Shown here: positions 9,058 through 17,440 of the stretch, one piece after another
Layout of the letters: each line of letters opens with the position of its first letter
How positions within the stretch are numbered: position 1 is the stretch's first letter
Origin: Candidatus Nanopelagicales bacterium
Lineage (GTDB): Bacteria; Actinomycetota; Actinomycetes; S36-B12; GCA-2699445
Length of the DNA: 64,000 nucleotides
Reading direction: 5' to 3'
Assembly (NCBI GenBank): GCA_037045355.1
Contig: JBAOHO010000029.1
Span: forward strand, 62,001 to 126,000
Notes under the pieces: generated by a model
The model's input: the letters and a program-made list of their open reading frames with translations, nothing else
Databases searched by the model: none
Told to the model about the DNA's origin: nothing
Made by a program: the position numbers and the translations under genes

Positions 9058-9515
9058 CGCTGTCCTTCCGCCGAACTGTGCCCTGTGGAGCCGAAGCCAC
9101 CTGAGCCGCGATCACTTCCCGGTAACTGATCGACCTCATGCAAGCGCACTTCGGGGACCCGTTGCACGATCATCTGGGCGATACGGTCGCCGCGCTGGAA
9201 CTCCACCTGCTGCCGCGGATCGTGGTTGATCACGATCACCTGGATCTCACCGCGGTAGCCGGCGTCCACTGTGCCGGGAGAGTTCACCAGGCTGACTCCG
9301 TGCCGCACCGCGAGCCCACTGCGCGGAACGACGAAAACTGCGTATCCCCGAGGCAGGGCCAGCGCGATGCCGGTCGGCAACAACTCACGAGCGCCGGGCG
9401 GGATCGTTGCGGATCGCGTAGTGACCAGATCCAGACCCGCGTCCCCGGGATGAGCTCGGGCGGGCAATGGAACACCCGGGTCGAGCCGCTGGATCAACAC
9501 ATCCACGCCCGTCAT
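9054..9515 (-). CDS. dut: dUTP diphosphatase
   Basis: Hydrolyses dUTP to dUMP and diphosphate, keeping uracil out of DNA and feeding dTMP synthesis; trimeric family. All five motifs are visible: HPGDAGLDL, VPRSGLA, GTVDAGYRGEI, RGDRIAQMIVQR and the C-terminal GSDRGSGGFGSTG. I place the start at ATG 9515 (MTGVDVLIQRL) because it overlaps the thioesterase stop as ATGA; a longer form from 9536 is possible. 153 aa is normal. Confidence 0.96.
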   Translation of the reverse strand: MTGVDVLIQRLDPGVPLPARAHPGDAGLDLVTTRSATIPPGARELLPTGIALALPRGYAVFVVPRSGLAVRHGVSLVNSPGTVDAGYRGEIQVIVINHDPRQQVEFQRGDRIAQMIVQRVPEVRLHEVDQLPGSDRGSGGFGSTGHSSAEGQR

Positions 9516-10039
9516 GGATTCAACTCCAGGCCCCAAGTGAGTTCGCGCGACAACTGATCGACATCACGGCGGCGACCATGCGTGGTGAAGTGTTCGAGCG
9601 GGACCTGGATGAACAACCCCGCGGCCTCCGCCACCACCGTGCCATCGTCGAAGCGCCCGACCCCCGAGGTCATGACCTTGCGACCGTCGACCTTGTCGAT
9701 GCGCGCCTCAATGGTGACCTCGCGTCCCACCGGCACCGGTTTGCGGAAATCGACTTCCAGGCGTCCGGTGACCGCGGGGGTGAGCAACAACCAGTTCGAC
9801 GCACCCAGGACTTCGTCGAATGCGGCCGCCAGGATGCCGCCGTGGACAAGTCCCGGGGCTCCCTGATGTTCCTCCAGCACCACGAAGTGGCCCGTCATGG
9901 TCAGACCTTCGCCGGCGACCATGCGCAGGTGAAGACCACTGGCATGGTCTCGGCCGCAGCCGAAGCAGTAGGGGAAATGGCTGGGCAACTCCGTGCCGGC
10001 TGCGGGGGCCTGGGGATGGCGCTGCAACTCCTCACTCAC
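9512..10039 (-). CDS. PaaI-type hotdog-fold thioesterase
   Basis: Single hotdog-domain acyl-CoA thioesterase-like protein, 175 aa. The family core GLVHGGILAAAFDEVLG carries the HGG motif and the catalytic acidic residue. An N-terminal CFGCGRDHASGLHLRM segment is typical of this subfamily. Substrate not predictable. It overlaps dut by 4 bp and starts the thioesterase–dut–DUF3710 operon; the DUF3093 gene diverges 92 bp away. Confidence 0.88.
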   Translation of the reverse strand: MSEELQRHPQAPAAGTELPSHFPYCFGCGRDHASGLHLRMVAGEGLTMTGHFVVLEEHQGAPGLVHGGILAAAFDEVLGASNWLLLTPAVTGRLEVDFRKPVPVGREVTIEARIDKVDGRKVMTSGVGRFDDGTVVAEAAGLFIQVPLEHFTTHGRRRDVDQLSRELTWGLELNP

Positions 10040-10131
10040 AACTCGACCCTACCCAACGGACTCGCCCTCCCGGTGGCCAGCCGGGCTGGGCTGCACCGCG
10101 GGTGCCACCCGGGCCGTGGCACGATCGGCAC

Positions 10132-10650
10132 GTGACATGGCACGAAGGCGAGGACGGAAGTGTCGTCTCCTACCGGGAACGGCTCGTGGCCCCTTGGTGG
10201 CTGTGGCTGATCGGGTTGTCCTTCGCCGCTGTGGTCGCCGTGGCGTACGAATACGCCCTGGGAACGGTGGCGGCCGCCGCGGCCGGCCTGCTGCTGGGGC
10301 TCGGTGTCGTCGCGCTTCTGATCAGCTCGATCACCGTGATTCAGGTGGATGACAAGGTGCTCCGCGTTGGACGCGCTCGGCTCCCGCTGAAATGGGTCGG
10401 CACAGTCGAGGCCCTGGACAGCGACGCCGCCGCCCGCGCTCGCACCTTGGAGTTGGATCCCGGAGCACACCTACTTCTGCGCACGTGGGCGGCACCGGGT
10501 GCGGTCCGGGTCTTCGTACTGGACCGTGCGGACCCTCATCCCTACTGGCTGGTATCCAGTCGCCGACCCGCTGCTCTGGCCGATGCCATCACAACCGCTG
10601 TCGAGAAGTCCCAGGCGACTGGCCAAGAACTGCCGGAGCAGGCAGGCTAG
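10132..10650 (+). CDS. DUF3093 family membrane protein
   Basis: 172-aa actinobacterial protein starting VTWHEGEDG (GTG at 10132). Two close transmembrane helices (LWLIGLSFAAVVAVAYEYAL and GTVAAAAAGLLLGLGVVALL) are followed by a soluble domain with IQVDDKVLRVGRARLPL and a late YWLVSSRRP motif that define DUF3093. Function unknown. Position next to dut matches Rv2698 in mycobacteria. The 166 bp to the next gene hold a short tandem repeat. Confidence 0.86.
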   Translation: MTWHEGEDGSVVSYRERLVAPWWLWLIGLSFAAVVAVAYEYALGTVAAAAAGLLLGLGVVALLISSITVIQVDDKVLRVGRARLPLKWVGTVEALDSDAAARARTLELDPGAHLLLRTWAAPGAVRVFVLDRADPHPYWLVSSRRPAALADAITTAVEKSQATGQELPEQAG

Positions 10651-10747
10651 TGTCCCGGTGGAGATGCCTTGCGCTCGGTAAGAAGTCACACAGGGACTTC
10701 CAGCCCGGACATGAGTGATCAGACCGACGACAGCGACCGGGCCCACG

Positions 10748-10808
10748 ACGCCAGTGACCAGACCGAAGCCGCCAGTGACAGACCGAAGCCGCCAGTGACA
10801 GACCAAAG
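10748..10808 (+). repeat. Short tandem repeat, about 20-bp unit, three copies, in the DUF4235 leader
   Basis: Two near-identical 20-bp units (CCGCCAGTGACAGACC plus GAAG or AAAG) lie at 10769–10788 and 10789–10808, preceded by a degenerate copy from about 10748. A further related piece (AGTGATCAGACCGACG) is at 10713. The last copy merges into the ribosome binding site (AAAGGAG) of the DUF4235 gene, so copy number sets the leader length. Unlike the other arrays in this window, it is not anchored at a stop codon of a recognisable gene. Confidence 0.75.
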
Positions 10809-10816
10809 GAGTTTCC

Positions 10817-11086
10817 GTGACGCGTGCCGATGTACTTCGCCTCAGCGCCCCGTTCCTCGCCATGGGTGGGGTGTGGGTCGCCCAGAAGGCCCTCACGAGC
10901 GGCTATCGGGCGGCCACCGGCAACACCCCGCCGACCGCCGACGATCTGGATGCACCCATAGCACGAGTGCTGTTGTACGCCGCGGCCGGTGCGATGGTCG
11001 CCGCGATCATCAACACCGCCGTGACGCGCCAGGTGACCCGCGCCAGTGTCAAAGCCGAGGCAAGAGCCGATTTCCCCGCCGTCTGA
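10817..11086 (+). CDS. DUF4235 family small membrane protein
   Basis: 89-aa protein starting at GTG 10817 with AAAGGAG ten bases upstream. It has MGGVWVAQKALTSGY typical of DUF4235, then a second hydrophobic helix (VLLYAAAGAMVAAIINTAV). Probably two membrane segments; function unknown. The stop codon lies inside the perfect palindrome CTGACCGCGGTCAG (11083–11096), shared with the convergent DUF4193 gene 40 bp away. Confidence 0.82.
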   Translation: MTRADVLRLSAPFLAMGGVWVAQKALTSGYRAATGNTPPTADDLDAPIARVLLYAAAGAMVAAIINTAVTRQVTRASVKAEARADFPAV

Positions 11087-11096
11087 CCGCGGTCAG
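11083..11096. other. Perfect palindrome over the DUF4235 stop codon
   Basis: CTGACCGCGGTCAG, 14 bp, between convergent DUF4235 and DUF4193 genes. It contains the DUF4235 TGA (11084–11086). May act as a weak bidirectional terminator; stem is only 5 bp with a 4-nt loop if folded. Confidence 0.4.
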
Positions 11097-11126
11097 GCAG
11101 GCCAAGAAGCCAGCATCACGACCCGG

Positions 11127-11420
11127 TCAGCCCAGACAGTCCGAGCAGATGCGATCGCGTTCGTCCGCCAGTTGGCTGATGTGATGGACGAGGAAGCATT
11201 CAGAGCACGTGAACTCGTCGCTCTGTTTCGGGATGACCCGCACCTCGAGGCTCTTGTCGGACAGATCGGCGCCCGGTAACTCGAGGTTCTCGGCGAGTTC
11301 GGTTTCATCGACGTCAACGCTGGCGCTGACTCGATCACCACGGCGTGCCTTGAGTTCCTCGATGCTCTCATCGGTGACGTCGTCGTCTGTCTTGCGGGGA
11401 GCGTCGTAGTCGGTTGCCAT
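11127..11420 (-). CDS. DUF4193 family small zinc-ribbon protein
   Basis: 97-aa acidic protein (MATDYDAPRKTDDD) with a C-terminal CSEC-x15-CSDC zinc-ribbon pattern (FTCSECFLVHHISQL, then RICSDCLG). This matches the actinobacterial DUF4193 family (mycobacterial Rv2699c position). Function unknown, though the cysteine ribbon suggests protein or nucleic-acid contact. It converges with DUF4235. Confidence 0.88.
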   Translation of the reverse strand: MATDYDAPRKTDDDVTDESIEELKARRGDRVSASVDVDETELAENLELPGADLSDKSLEVRVIPKQSDEFTCSECFLVHHISQLADERDRICSDCLG

Positions 11421-11596
11421 CGGCTGCCGTACACCTGCCTGTTCTGATCCTCATGCGGCCCCGGCATTGTGCCTTACCGATGGCCATTCCACACACCCGA
11501 CAAGCCGGGAAGTAACGATTGCCACATCAGATCCCTCGCCGTTGCGGGCCGGGACGTGACATCCTCATGCTGCCCAGCGCCCAAAGGAGCCCGAAT

Positions 11597-12115
11597 ATGC
11601 CCCTGTACGCCATCGGCGAACACGAGCCGACCATCGCCGACTCCGCCTTTGTGCATCCGGACGCAGTCGTCATCGGTCGAGTGACCATCGGACCGGAGGC
11701 GACAGTGTGGCCAGGCGCTGTGCTGCGCGGTGACCATGGGGCCATCATCGTGGGGGCGCAGACATCGGTACAGGACGGAACCGTGGTGCACTGCACCTCC
11801 ACGCTGGACACGATCATCGGGCAACGCTGCGTCATCGGGCACCGGGCCCACCTCGAGGGCTGCACGATCGAGGACGACTGCCTGATCGGGTCGGGTTCCG
11901 TCGTACTGCACCGTGCCGTCGTTCGCTCCGGGGCCCTGGTGGGAGCACAGGCCTTGGTGACCAACGACACTGAAGTGCCCGCCCGCGCACTCGCTCTGGG
12001 CGTCCCCGCCCGGATTCTGCCCGACAAGGTCCCACCCGGTGCGCACGACGACGCGGTCGCCGTCTACACGCGCAACGCCCACTGGTACAACGCGGAGCTG
12101 CGTCGACTCGACTGA
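11597..12115 (+). CDS. Gamma-carbonic-anhydrase family protein (left-handed beta-helix)
   Basis: 172-aa hexapeptide-repeat protein, ATG 11597 with AAAGGAG upstream. Repeats such as VVIGRVTIGPEATVWPGAVL give the left-handed beta-helix. The zinc-binding histidines typical of gamma-CA are in VVHCTS and in GHRAHLEGC. The likely reaction is CO2 hydration, but many family members have no shown activity. The stop codon (12113–12115) sits inside the first unit of a seven-unit tandem array that follows. Confidence 0.9.
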   Translation: MPLYAIGEHEPTIADSAFVHPDAVVIGRVTIGPEATVWPGAVLRGDHGAIIVGAQTSVQDGTVVHCTSTLDTIIGQRCVIGHRAHLEGCTIEDDCLIGSGSVVLHRAVVRSGALVGAQALVTNDTEVPARALALGVPARILPDKVPPGAHDDAVAVYTRNAHWYNAELRRLD

Positions 12116-12222
12116 CAGTTCGACCCGACTGACAGGCCGACCCGACTGACAGGCCGACCCGACTGACAGGCCGACCCGACTGACAGGCCGACCCGGCCGA
12201 CGGGTCGACCCGACTGGCACGA
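12104..12222 (+). repeat. Stop-anchored tandem array A, 17-bp unit, seven units
   Basis: Units of 17 bp (CGACCCGACTGACAGGC). Four identical copies at 12121–12188 are flanked by a degenerate first copy (12104–12120) and two degenerate last copies (12189–12222). The first copy is the 3' end of the gamma-CA gene and contains its TGA. Seventeen is not a multiple of three, so the array is not coding. It runs into a hairpin at 12220–12252. Confidence 0.95.
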
Positions 12223-12252
12223 TGCGAGTGGCTGGAGGCGCCACTCGCATCG
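12220..12252. terminator. Bidirectional hairpin between convergent gamma-CA and suhB
   Basis: Perfect 12-bp stem CGATGCGAGTGG / CCACTCGCATCG with a 9-nt loop, between two convergent genes. There is no U-tract on either strand. It may stop or stabilise both transcripts; the function is inferred from position. Confidence 0.7.
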
Positions 12253-12267
12253 GGAGGGCAACCGCGG

Positions 12268-13086
12268 TCAGTCGCCGGAGTCTGCCCGCAACTGCGCCAA
12301 CGCCGTATCCAGTTGGCGGTACAGCTGCGGATTCGCGGCGATCAGCAGATCCGCGGACGCGGGAGTCCCCCGCAATCCAGCCACGACGGCCCCCGCTTCG
12401 GCCGCGATCGCACTCCCAGCCGCTCGGTCCCAGTCCTGCAGGCCTCGTTCGTAGTGAGCATCGATCCGACCTCGGGCGACCCAGCACAGGTCGACGGCCG
12501 CGGCGCCGACACGACGGATGTCACGGACCTGGGGCAGCAACGCCGCGACGATGCCCGCCTGCTGCTCACGACGTGCGCGCACATATCCGAACCCCGTCGA
12601 TACGACGGCATCGGCGAGGTCGGGAATCTCCGACACCCGCAAGGGACGACGGACGCCCTGCTCGATGGTCCAACTGCCCGAACCCGCGATCCCGAGGTAC
12701 TCCTCCCCCAATGCGGGGGCGACCACTGCCCCAGCCGCCATGAATCCATCGATCTCCACTCCGATCGACACGGCCCACGACGGTTGCCCGTAGAAGTAGT
12801 TGACTGTCCCGTCGAGCGGGTCCACGATCCATCGCACCGAACTCGCGGCTCCGCGGGTTCCTTGCTCCTCCCCGACGACCTGGTCGTCCGGGCGGGCCTC
12901 TTGGATGCGGCGACGCACCAGGTCCTCCGAGTCCCGGTCCATTGCCGTGACCAAGTCATGCGGTGACGACTTGGTCGCGAGAGCCTCGACGGCTCCCGCG
13001 CCCGGGAGAAGGAACGAACCGGCCTCGCGGGCGATGTCGAGGGCGAGTTCGGCGAGTTCAGTGGGTTCGCCGGGGCGATCAGTCAC
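12268..13086 (-). CDS. suhB: Inositol-1-monophosphatase family protein
   Basis: Mg2+-dependent, Li+-sensitive phosphatase of the IMPase/SuhB family, about 272 aa. Metal-site motifs are present: GEEQG, WIVDPLDGTVNYFYG and DWDRAAG. In actinobacteria it can supply inositol for phosphatidylinositol and mycothiol; here the exact substrate is inferred from family only. The GTG start at 13086 overlaps the ferrochelatase stop (GTGA); a longer in-frame reading back to 13176 would start inside hemH with no family match. Confidence 0.93.
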   Translation of the reverse strand: MTDRPGEPTELAELALDIAREAGSFLLPGAGAVEALATKSSPHDLVTAMDRDSEDLVRRRIQEARPDDQVVGEEQGTRGAASSVRWIVDPLDGTVNYFYGQPSWAVSIGVEIDGFMAAGAVVAPALGEEYLGIAGSGSWTIEQGVRRPLRVSEIPDLADAVVSTGFGYVRARREQQAGIVAALLPQVRDIRRVGAAAVDLCWVARGRIDAHYERGLQDWDRAAGSAIAAEAGAVVAGLRGTPASADLLIAANPQLYRQLDTALAQLRADSGD

Positions 13087-14078
13087 CGCTCCCCCACCGC
13101 AGGACCGCCACCGTGGGGGTCGGGGCAACAGCCAACCTGACACGAGAACCCGTCGCCGACGGCGAACAGGTCCCACACCAGATCGGTGAACCGCCCTTCG
13201 GACTGCGGTGGGTCCAATCGCTGCATCTCGATGCCCCGATCAGCAGCCGTCGCGGCGGCGACCGTGTCCAGGTCCCAACGTATTTCGAGGTTGTCGGCAC
13301 AGAACCCGATGGGGGCGACGACGACGCGGCTCACACCGTCGTCGGCGGCGGACTCGATGGTGGGCGAGATGTCCGGTTCCAGCCACGGTTGGTGCGGCGG
13401 ACCCGAGCGAGACTGGAATGCCAGGGTCCAGTCGAGCGGCTGAGCCATCCTGTCCCCCGCCCGCTCGGCAATCTCTGCCGCCAAAGCCTCGTGTTGGGCC
13501 AGATACCCGGTGATGCCCGGGACCGCGCCGCGGGCCTGGGCCACGGGCAGCGAGTGGGTGACGAAGACCACGCGGGTCCCCGGTCCGGGCTGAGCAGCGA
13601 CAACGCGGTCGACCCAGATGTCCCGCAGGATCGGATGGTCATAGAAGCGCGGGAGGACCTTGACGTCGATCCCCGCGTAGTCGGCTCCGACCGTCAGGTT
13701 CTGTCGGTATTGGCGGCAACCGGAATACGACGAGAAGGCGCTGGTGATGAACGCCGCGACAGTCTGCACTCCCGCCTCGGCCATCATCGCGAAGCTGTCC
13801 TGTGGGAACGGATGACTGTTGCGGTTCGCGAGGTAGACCTTCTGCCCGCGCCATTGCCGTGGTGCCTGTTCGCGCAGCCGGGATACGAGGTCGCGGTTGT
13901 GACCGTTCAGCGGCGACACCCCATTGAAGGCGTGGTACTGCTCGGCGACGGCGGCCAGGCGTTCGTCTGGCACGTCGCGTCCGGCCACCACGTGCCGCAG
14001 GAACGGCATGACCTCGGCCATGGACTCGGGTCCCCCGAACGACATGACCACCAAGGCATCTACGTCATCGAAGCGCAC
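13083..14078 (-). CDS. hemH: Ferrochelatase (actinobacterial coproporphyrin ferrochelatase type)
   Basis: Inserts Fe2+ into a porphyrin. In Actinobacteria this is normally coproporphyrin III of the coproporphyrin-dependent haem route. The protein starts VRFDDVDALVVMSFGGPE (GTG 14078) and contains ITSAFSSYSGCRQYR and FVTHSLP. C-terminal cysteines (PIGFCADNLE and QVGCCPDPHG) fit the [2Fe-2S] cluster seen in many actinobacterial enzymes. It overlaps suhB by 4 bp. The upstream in-frame extension to 14240 is not family-like. Confidence 0.94.
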   Translation of the reverse strand: MRFDDVDALVVMSFGGPESMAEVMPFLRHVVAGRDVPDERLAAVAEQYHAFNGVSPLNGHNRDLVSRLREQAPRQWRGQKVYLANRNSHPFPQDSFAMMAEAGVQTVAAFITSAFSSYSGCRQYRQNLTVGADYAGIDVKVLPRFYDHPILRDIWVDRVVAAQPGPGTRVVFVTHSLPVAQARGAVPGITGYLAQHEALAAEIAERAGDRMAQPLDWTLAFQSRSGPPHQPWLEPDISPTIESAADDGVSRVVVAPIGFCADNLEIRWDLDTVAAATAADRGIEMQRLDPPQSEGRFTDLVWDLFAVGDGFSCQVGCCPDPHGGGPAVGER

Positions 14079-14223
14079 AGGTTCACGGTAGCCCGCATCT
14101 GTGGGTGTGGGCTTGGCCTGGATCGGTGTGGCCGCGATGTGGCGTGGGGCCGGCGACGTGCGGGCGGCCCATGCAGGGGAGCCGACCGAAAGTGGGATCG
14201 GTTCCGAGCGGTAGCGTCGGTGG

Positions 14224-15417
14224 GTGGTCGGCACGTACACGGATCTGCTGCGTCGCCCGGGGGCCCTTCAGTTCGTGGCGGCGGGATTCGTCGGTCGACT
14301 GCCGATCTCGATGATCACCCTCGGAGTGGTCCTGTTGGTGACGGCCAGCGGGGGCAACTACGCGCTCGCCGGTGGGATGTCCGCCTCGTTCGCCTTGGCC
14401 GCGGCGTTCGTCGGTCCGCTCGGTGCCCGTTGGATCGACCGACGGGGGCAAGACCGCGTCGTTCCGATCCTGGCCACGGCGGAGGTCGCCTTCCTTCTGC
14501 TCTTCACGTGGGCCGTGTGGCAATCGGCGCCGATCCCCCTGCAGTTCGCGACCCTGGTCGGGGCCGGCGCAGTCGCGCCCAATGTGGGATCCCTGGTCCG
14601 GGCCCGCTGGGCAGCCTCGATCCGCGAGGAGCGGAGCCTGCGCTCGGCCTTTGCTCTGGAGGCGGTGGTCGACGAGTTGGTCTTCATCGTGGGGCCGCCG
14701 CTGGTCACCATTGTTGCCCTGTCCGTCAGCGAAGTCGCCGGCCTGATTCTGTGCGGCATTCTGTTGGCTACCGGCGCCTGGTGGCTCGCGACCCAGCGGG
14801 CCACCCAACCACCGGTCCGATTCCCAGAGGCCGGGGGGAGCCACCCGGCGATGCTCGGCGCGGGCCTGGTGGTGGTGACGGCCCTGATGCTCCTGTTGGG
14901 AGGAGTGTTCGGAGCATTCGAAGTCACGACCGTGGCATTCACGAAAACTCTCGGTCATGAGGAACTGACCGGGTTGGTCCTGGCGTTGTACGCAGTCGGA
15001 AGCCTGATCTCCGGGCTGGTCTACGGCGCGCGGCCACATACCCGGTCAGTGGCTCGCCAGTTGCTGATCGCGACGGCTGTGCTGGCTCTCGTCACGGCAC
15101 CCCTGCCGTTCGTGGGCTCCTTGCCCCTGTTGATGGCGGCGGCGTTCCTGTCGGGCCTGTCCGTTTCCCCGGTCCTGATTCTCGCGATCGCCGCTGTGGA
15201 GAGACTCGTCCCCGCGGCACGACTGACGGAGGCGCTGACAGTCAATACGTCAGGTCTTGCCGTCGGGCTCGCCGTCGGATCACCCCTGTCGGGCGCCCTG
15301 ATCGACCGATTCGGCGCGAGCAGCGGCTACTTGGTCATGGCGGGGTGCGGGGCGGCCACCGTGATCCTCGCAGGAGCCACCCACGGGATCCTGGCACGAC
15401 AACTGGCGTCACCGTGA
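14224..15417 (+). CDS. MFS transporter
   Basis: 397-aa major facilitator with about twelve transmembrane helices and the family loop GARWIDRRGQDR after helix 2. The N-terminal half (LRRPGALQFVAAGFVGRLPISM) resembles actinobacterial drug/sugar exporter-like MFS proteins; substrate unknown. GTG start at 14224, divergent from hemH over 145 bp. A hairpin follows its stop. Confidence 0.85.
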   Translation: MVGTYTDLLRRPGALQFVAAGFVGRLPISMITLGVVLLVTASGGNYALAGGMSASFALAAAFVGPLGARWIDRRGQDRVVPILATAEVAFLLLFTWAVWQSAPIPLQFATLVGAGAVAPNVGSLVRARWAASIREERSLRSAFALEAVVDELVFIVGPPLVTIVALSVSEVAGLILCGILLATGAWWLATQRATQPPVRFPEAGGSHPAMLGAGLVVVTALMLLLGGVFGAFEVTTVAFTKTLGHEELTGLVLALYAVGSLISGLVYGARPHTRSVARQLLIATAVLALVTAPLPFVGSLPLLMAAAFLSGLSVSPVLILAIAAVERLVPAARLTEALTVNTSGLAVGLAVGSPLSGALIDRFGASSGYLVMAGCGAATVILAGATHGILARQLASP

Positions 15418-15432
15418 GGCTGGTCCGACACC

Positions 15433-15460
15433 CCGGAGCCGCCCGGGCGGGAGGCTCCGG
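15433..15460 (+). terminator. Hairpin downstream of the MFS gene
   Basis: Perfect 8-bp stem CCGGAGCC / GGCTCCGG enclosing a GC-rich loop that can pair further (GCCC/GGGC). It lies 16 bp after the MFS stop and just before the sepH leader. No U-tract; a GC-type terminator is likely. Confidence 0.6.
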
Positions 15461-15499
15461 TCACTCCGCGTACCCTTATCGGGAGCAACAAGGGGAGCG

Positions 15500-16297
15500 A
15501 TGCAGAATCTGACCTTCGTCGGGCTGTCGGATGACGGCTCTGCGCTGATCCTGTCCGCAGGTGACGGCAACCGCTACCGCCTGCCCATCGACGAACGCCT
15601 GCGTTCCGCCACCCGCGGTGGCCGCACCCACATGGACGTCTCCGATGCGCCAGTGACGGCCCGCGACATTCAGGCACGGCTGCGGGCCGGCGCCACCCCA
15701 ACCGAGGTCGCCGACTTCTCCGGCTGGAATGTCGACCGAGTCGAGGCCTTCGCCGCTCCCATCCTGCAAGAGCGAGGGTGGATCGCCGAGAAGGCGCAGG
15801 CCTGTGCTGTGGGGCGCGCCGAGGACGATCCCGCGCTGGGTGATGTCGTCCTCCGTCGCCTGGCGGAGCGAGGCATCGACGAGGACAGCATCCGGTGGGA
15901 CTCCTGGCGTCGTGATGACGGCTTGTGGACGGTGCTGCTCGCCTACCCGGCCGGCAAGGGCGACCGGGTGGCGACCTGGTCCTTCGACGCCGAAGCCAGT
16001 TCCCTGTCAGCCGAAGACGACGAAGCCCGCTGGTTCATCGAGCAGGGCCTGCCGGACACCGAGCCCCGGCCGCGGCTGATGACAGTCGTCGACGACGACG
16101 CCCCCGAATCCCAGCGCCCTAACCCGGCCTACATGGGTAACCATCCGGCGGGGCGGGCACAGGGCCTCTCACGCCCGACTGCCACCCCGACACCGGCTCC
16201 CCCGCCCGATCCGCAACCCAGCCCTCGCGAGACTGAAGCAGAACGCCCACGGTGGGACGAGGTCCTGTTCGGTTCCCCGGGCGACGAGGACCGCTGA
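15500..16297 (+). CDS. sepH: Septation protein SepH (DUF3071 family)
   Basis: Actinobacterial cell-division factor that, in Streptomyces, binds FtsZ and promotes Z-ring assembly. The N-terminal DUF3071 domain starts MQNLTFVGLSDDG and includes VTARDIQARLRAGATPTEVA with a helix-turn-helix-like region. The C-terminal third is proline-rich and disordered (TPTPAPPPDPQPSP) and ends with PRWDEVLFGSPGDEDR, a conserved C-terminal type motif. ATG 15500 with AAGGGGAG upstream. 265 aa is somewhat short because of a compact tail. Confidence 0.92.
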   Translation: MQNLTFVGLSDDGSALILSAGDGNRYRLPIDERLRSATRGGRTHMDVSDAPVTARDIQARLRAGATPTEVADFSGWNVDRVEAFAAPILQERGWIAEKAQACAVGRAEDDPALGDVVLRRLAERGIDEDSIRWDSWRRDDGLWTVLLAYPAGKGDRVATWSFDAEASSLSAEDDEARWFIEQGLPDTEPRPRLMTVVDDDAPESQRPNPAYMGNHPAGRAQGLSRPTATPTPAPPPDPQPSPRETEAERPRWDEVLFGSPGDEDR

Positions 16298-16336
16298 CCC
16301 CGCCGGTGCGGATCGACCCGGCAACGTCTGGATCCA

Positions 16337-17440
16337 CTACGACTCCAGCACCACCAGTGGTACGTCCATCTCAGCGGGGGTAAGCGAGCCGTGTTGCCCG
16401 AGCAGCCCTGAAACGGCGGCGTCACGACTGGGCAGCCCCAACCGCACGGTCCCCGTGGCGGCGGCTACCACGTCACCTATCCGTCCGCGGACGTCGGGTT
16501 CGACAGGACCGAACCATCCCGCGTCGCAGGCCCGCTCGCGCGTCATCACCACAGCCGCATCGCCCAGCTCCGCCTGCCAACGGGCGGCGACGCGCTCACC
16601 GTGACGGGTGTACACATGGCGGAACCGGGGCTCACCGGCCGCCTTGTCGACGTCGTCCCACAGGTGCAGGGAATCGAGGTCGATCATGCGCGGACAGTCG
16701 ACGACGCCATGATCGGACGTGATGACGAGGCGGGTTCCGGGCGGCAACTCGTCGGCGATCTGGGCCACCCAACGATCGACAGCCACCAGTTCCGCCCGGT
16801 ATTGACGTGAGGCCACCCCGTGCATGTGCGCGGCTCGGTCCAGGTACTCCCAATAGCCGTAGACCAAGGACCTGTCCCCCCGACGCGCCGCCTGCGCGAT
16901 TTCGGCCACCCTTTCGCCAGGACCGTCAGCACCCACATGGGCGCCCCCACGCAGCGCCGCGGTGGTCAAGCCGCTGCCGAGGTAGGCCCGGGGACCCACC
17001 ACGGTCACGTCGACACCGGCACGATGCGCGCGCTCCCACCACGTGGACTCCGGCTGCACCATCCTGGGCTCGGGTTCACTCCCCCACCCCAGCGGGGCCA
17101 GGATCCGACCGGTCTCGGGGAGCAGGAACGCGGCCCCGACCAGACCGTGGCTTCCTGGACCCCGGCCCGTACCGATCGACGTCAAGGCGGCAGGGGTGGT
17201 CGACGGAACACAACTGGTCAGAAACGTTCGTTGGCCGGCTGAGAGCACGGGTGCAAGATCGGAATGTTCCGCCAACTGATGGTGCCCCAAGCCGTCGATA
17301 ACCACGACGACGACCCGGTGCGCCGGACCCAGGCCCAGCACATCCCAGGCACCTGGGACGGCCAGCCCGTCACACACGGACCCGACGACGTCGGCGATGC
17401 TCGCTTCGCCGTAGCGGGGAAGCACCAGGGCGGTGCTCAC
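16337..17440 (-). CDS. Alkaline-phosphatase/nucleotide-pyrophosphatase superfamily protein
   Basis: 367-aa phosphodiesterase-like enzyme of the alkaline phosphatase superfamily (type I PDE/NPP). Metal-binding motifs: VVVVIDGLGHHQL (Asp), CVPSTTPAALTSIGTG (Thr nucleophile region), YWEYLDRAAHMHG (Asp/His) and ITSDHGVVDCP (Asp-His). No signal peptide is visible, so it is probably cytoplasmic. It overlaps the DUF5998 gene by 4 bp, an arrangement next to sepH that is conserved in actinobacteria. Substrate unknown. Confidence 0.9.
   Translation of the reverse strand: MSTALVLPRYGEASIADVVGSVCDGLAVPGAWDVLGLGPAHRVVVVVIDGLGHHQLAEHSDLAPVLSAGQRTFLTSCVPSTTPAALTSIGTGRGPGSHGLVGAAFLLPETGRILAPLGWGSEPEPRMVQPESTWWERAHRAGVDVTVVGPRAYLGSGLTTAALRGGAHVGADGPGERVAEIAQAARRGDRSLVYGYWEYLDRAAHMHGVASRQYRAELVAVDRWVAQIADELPPGTRLVITSDHGVVDCPRMIDLDSLHLWDDVDKAAGEPRFRHVYTRHGERVAARWQAELGDAAVVMTRERACDAGWFGPVEPDVRGRIGDVVAAATGTVRLGLPSRDAAVSGLLGQHGSLTPAEMDVPLVVLES

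Noticed and set aside
12104..12222. Array A as a CRISPR
   Set aside because: Units of 17 bp are directly adjacent with no spacers, and there are no cas genes.
12963..14960. 665-residue plus-strand open frame
   Set aside because: It runs across suhB, hemH and part of the MFS gene in another frame; those have clear family motifs and this has none.
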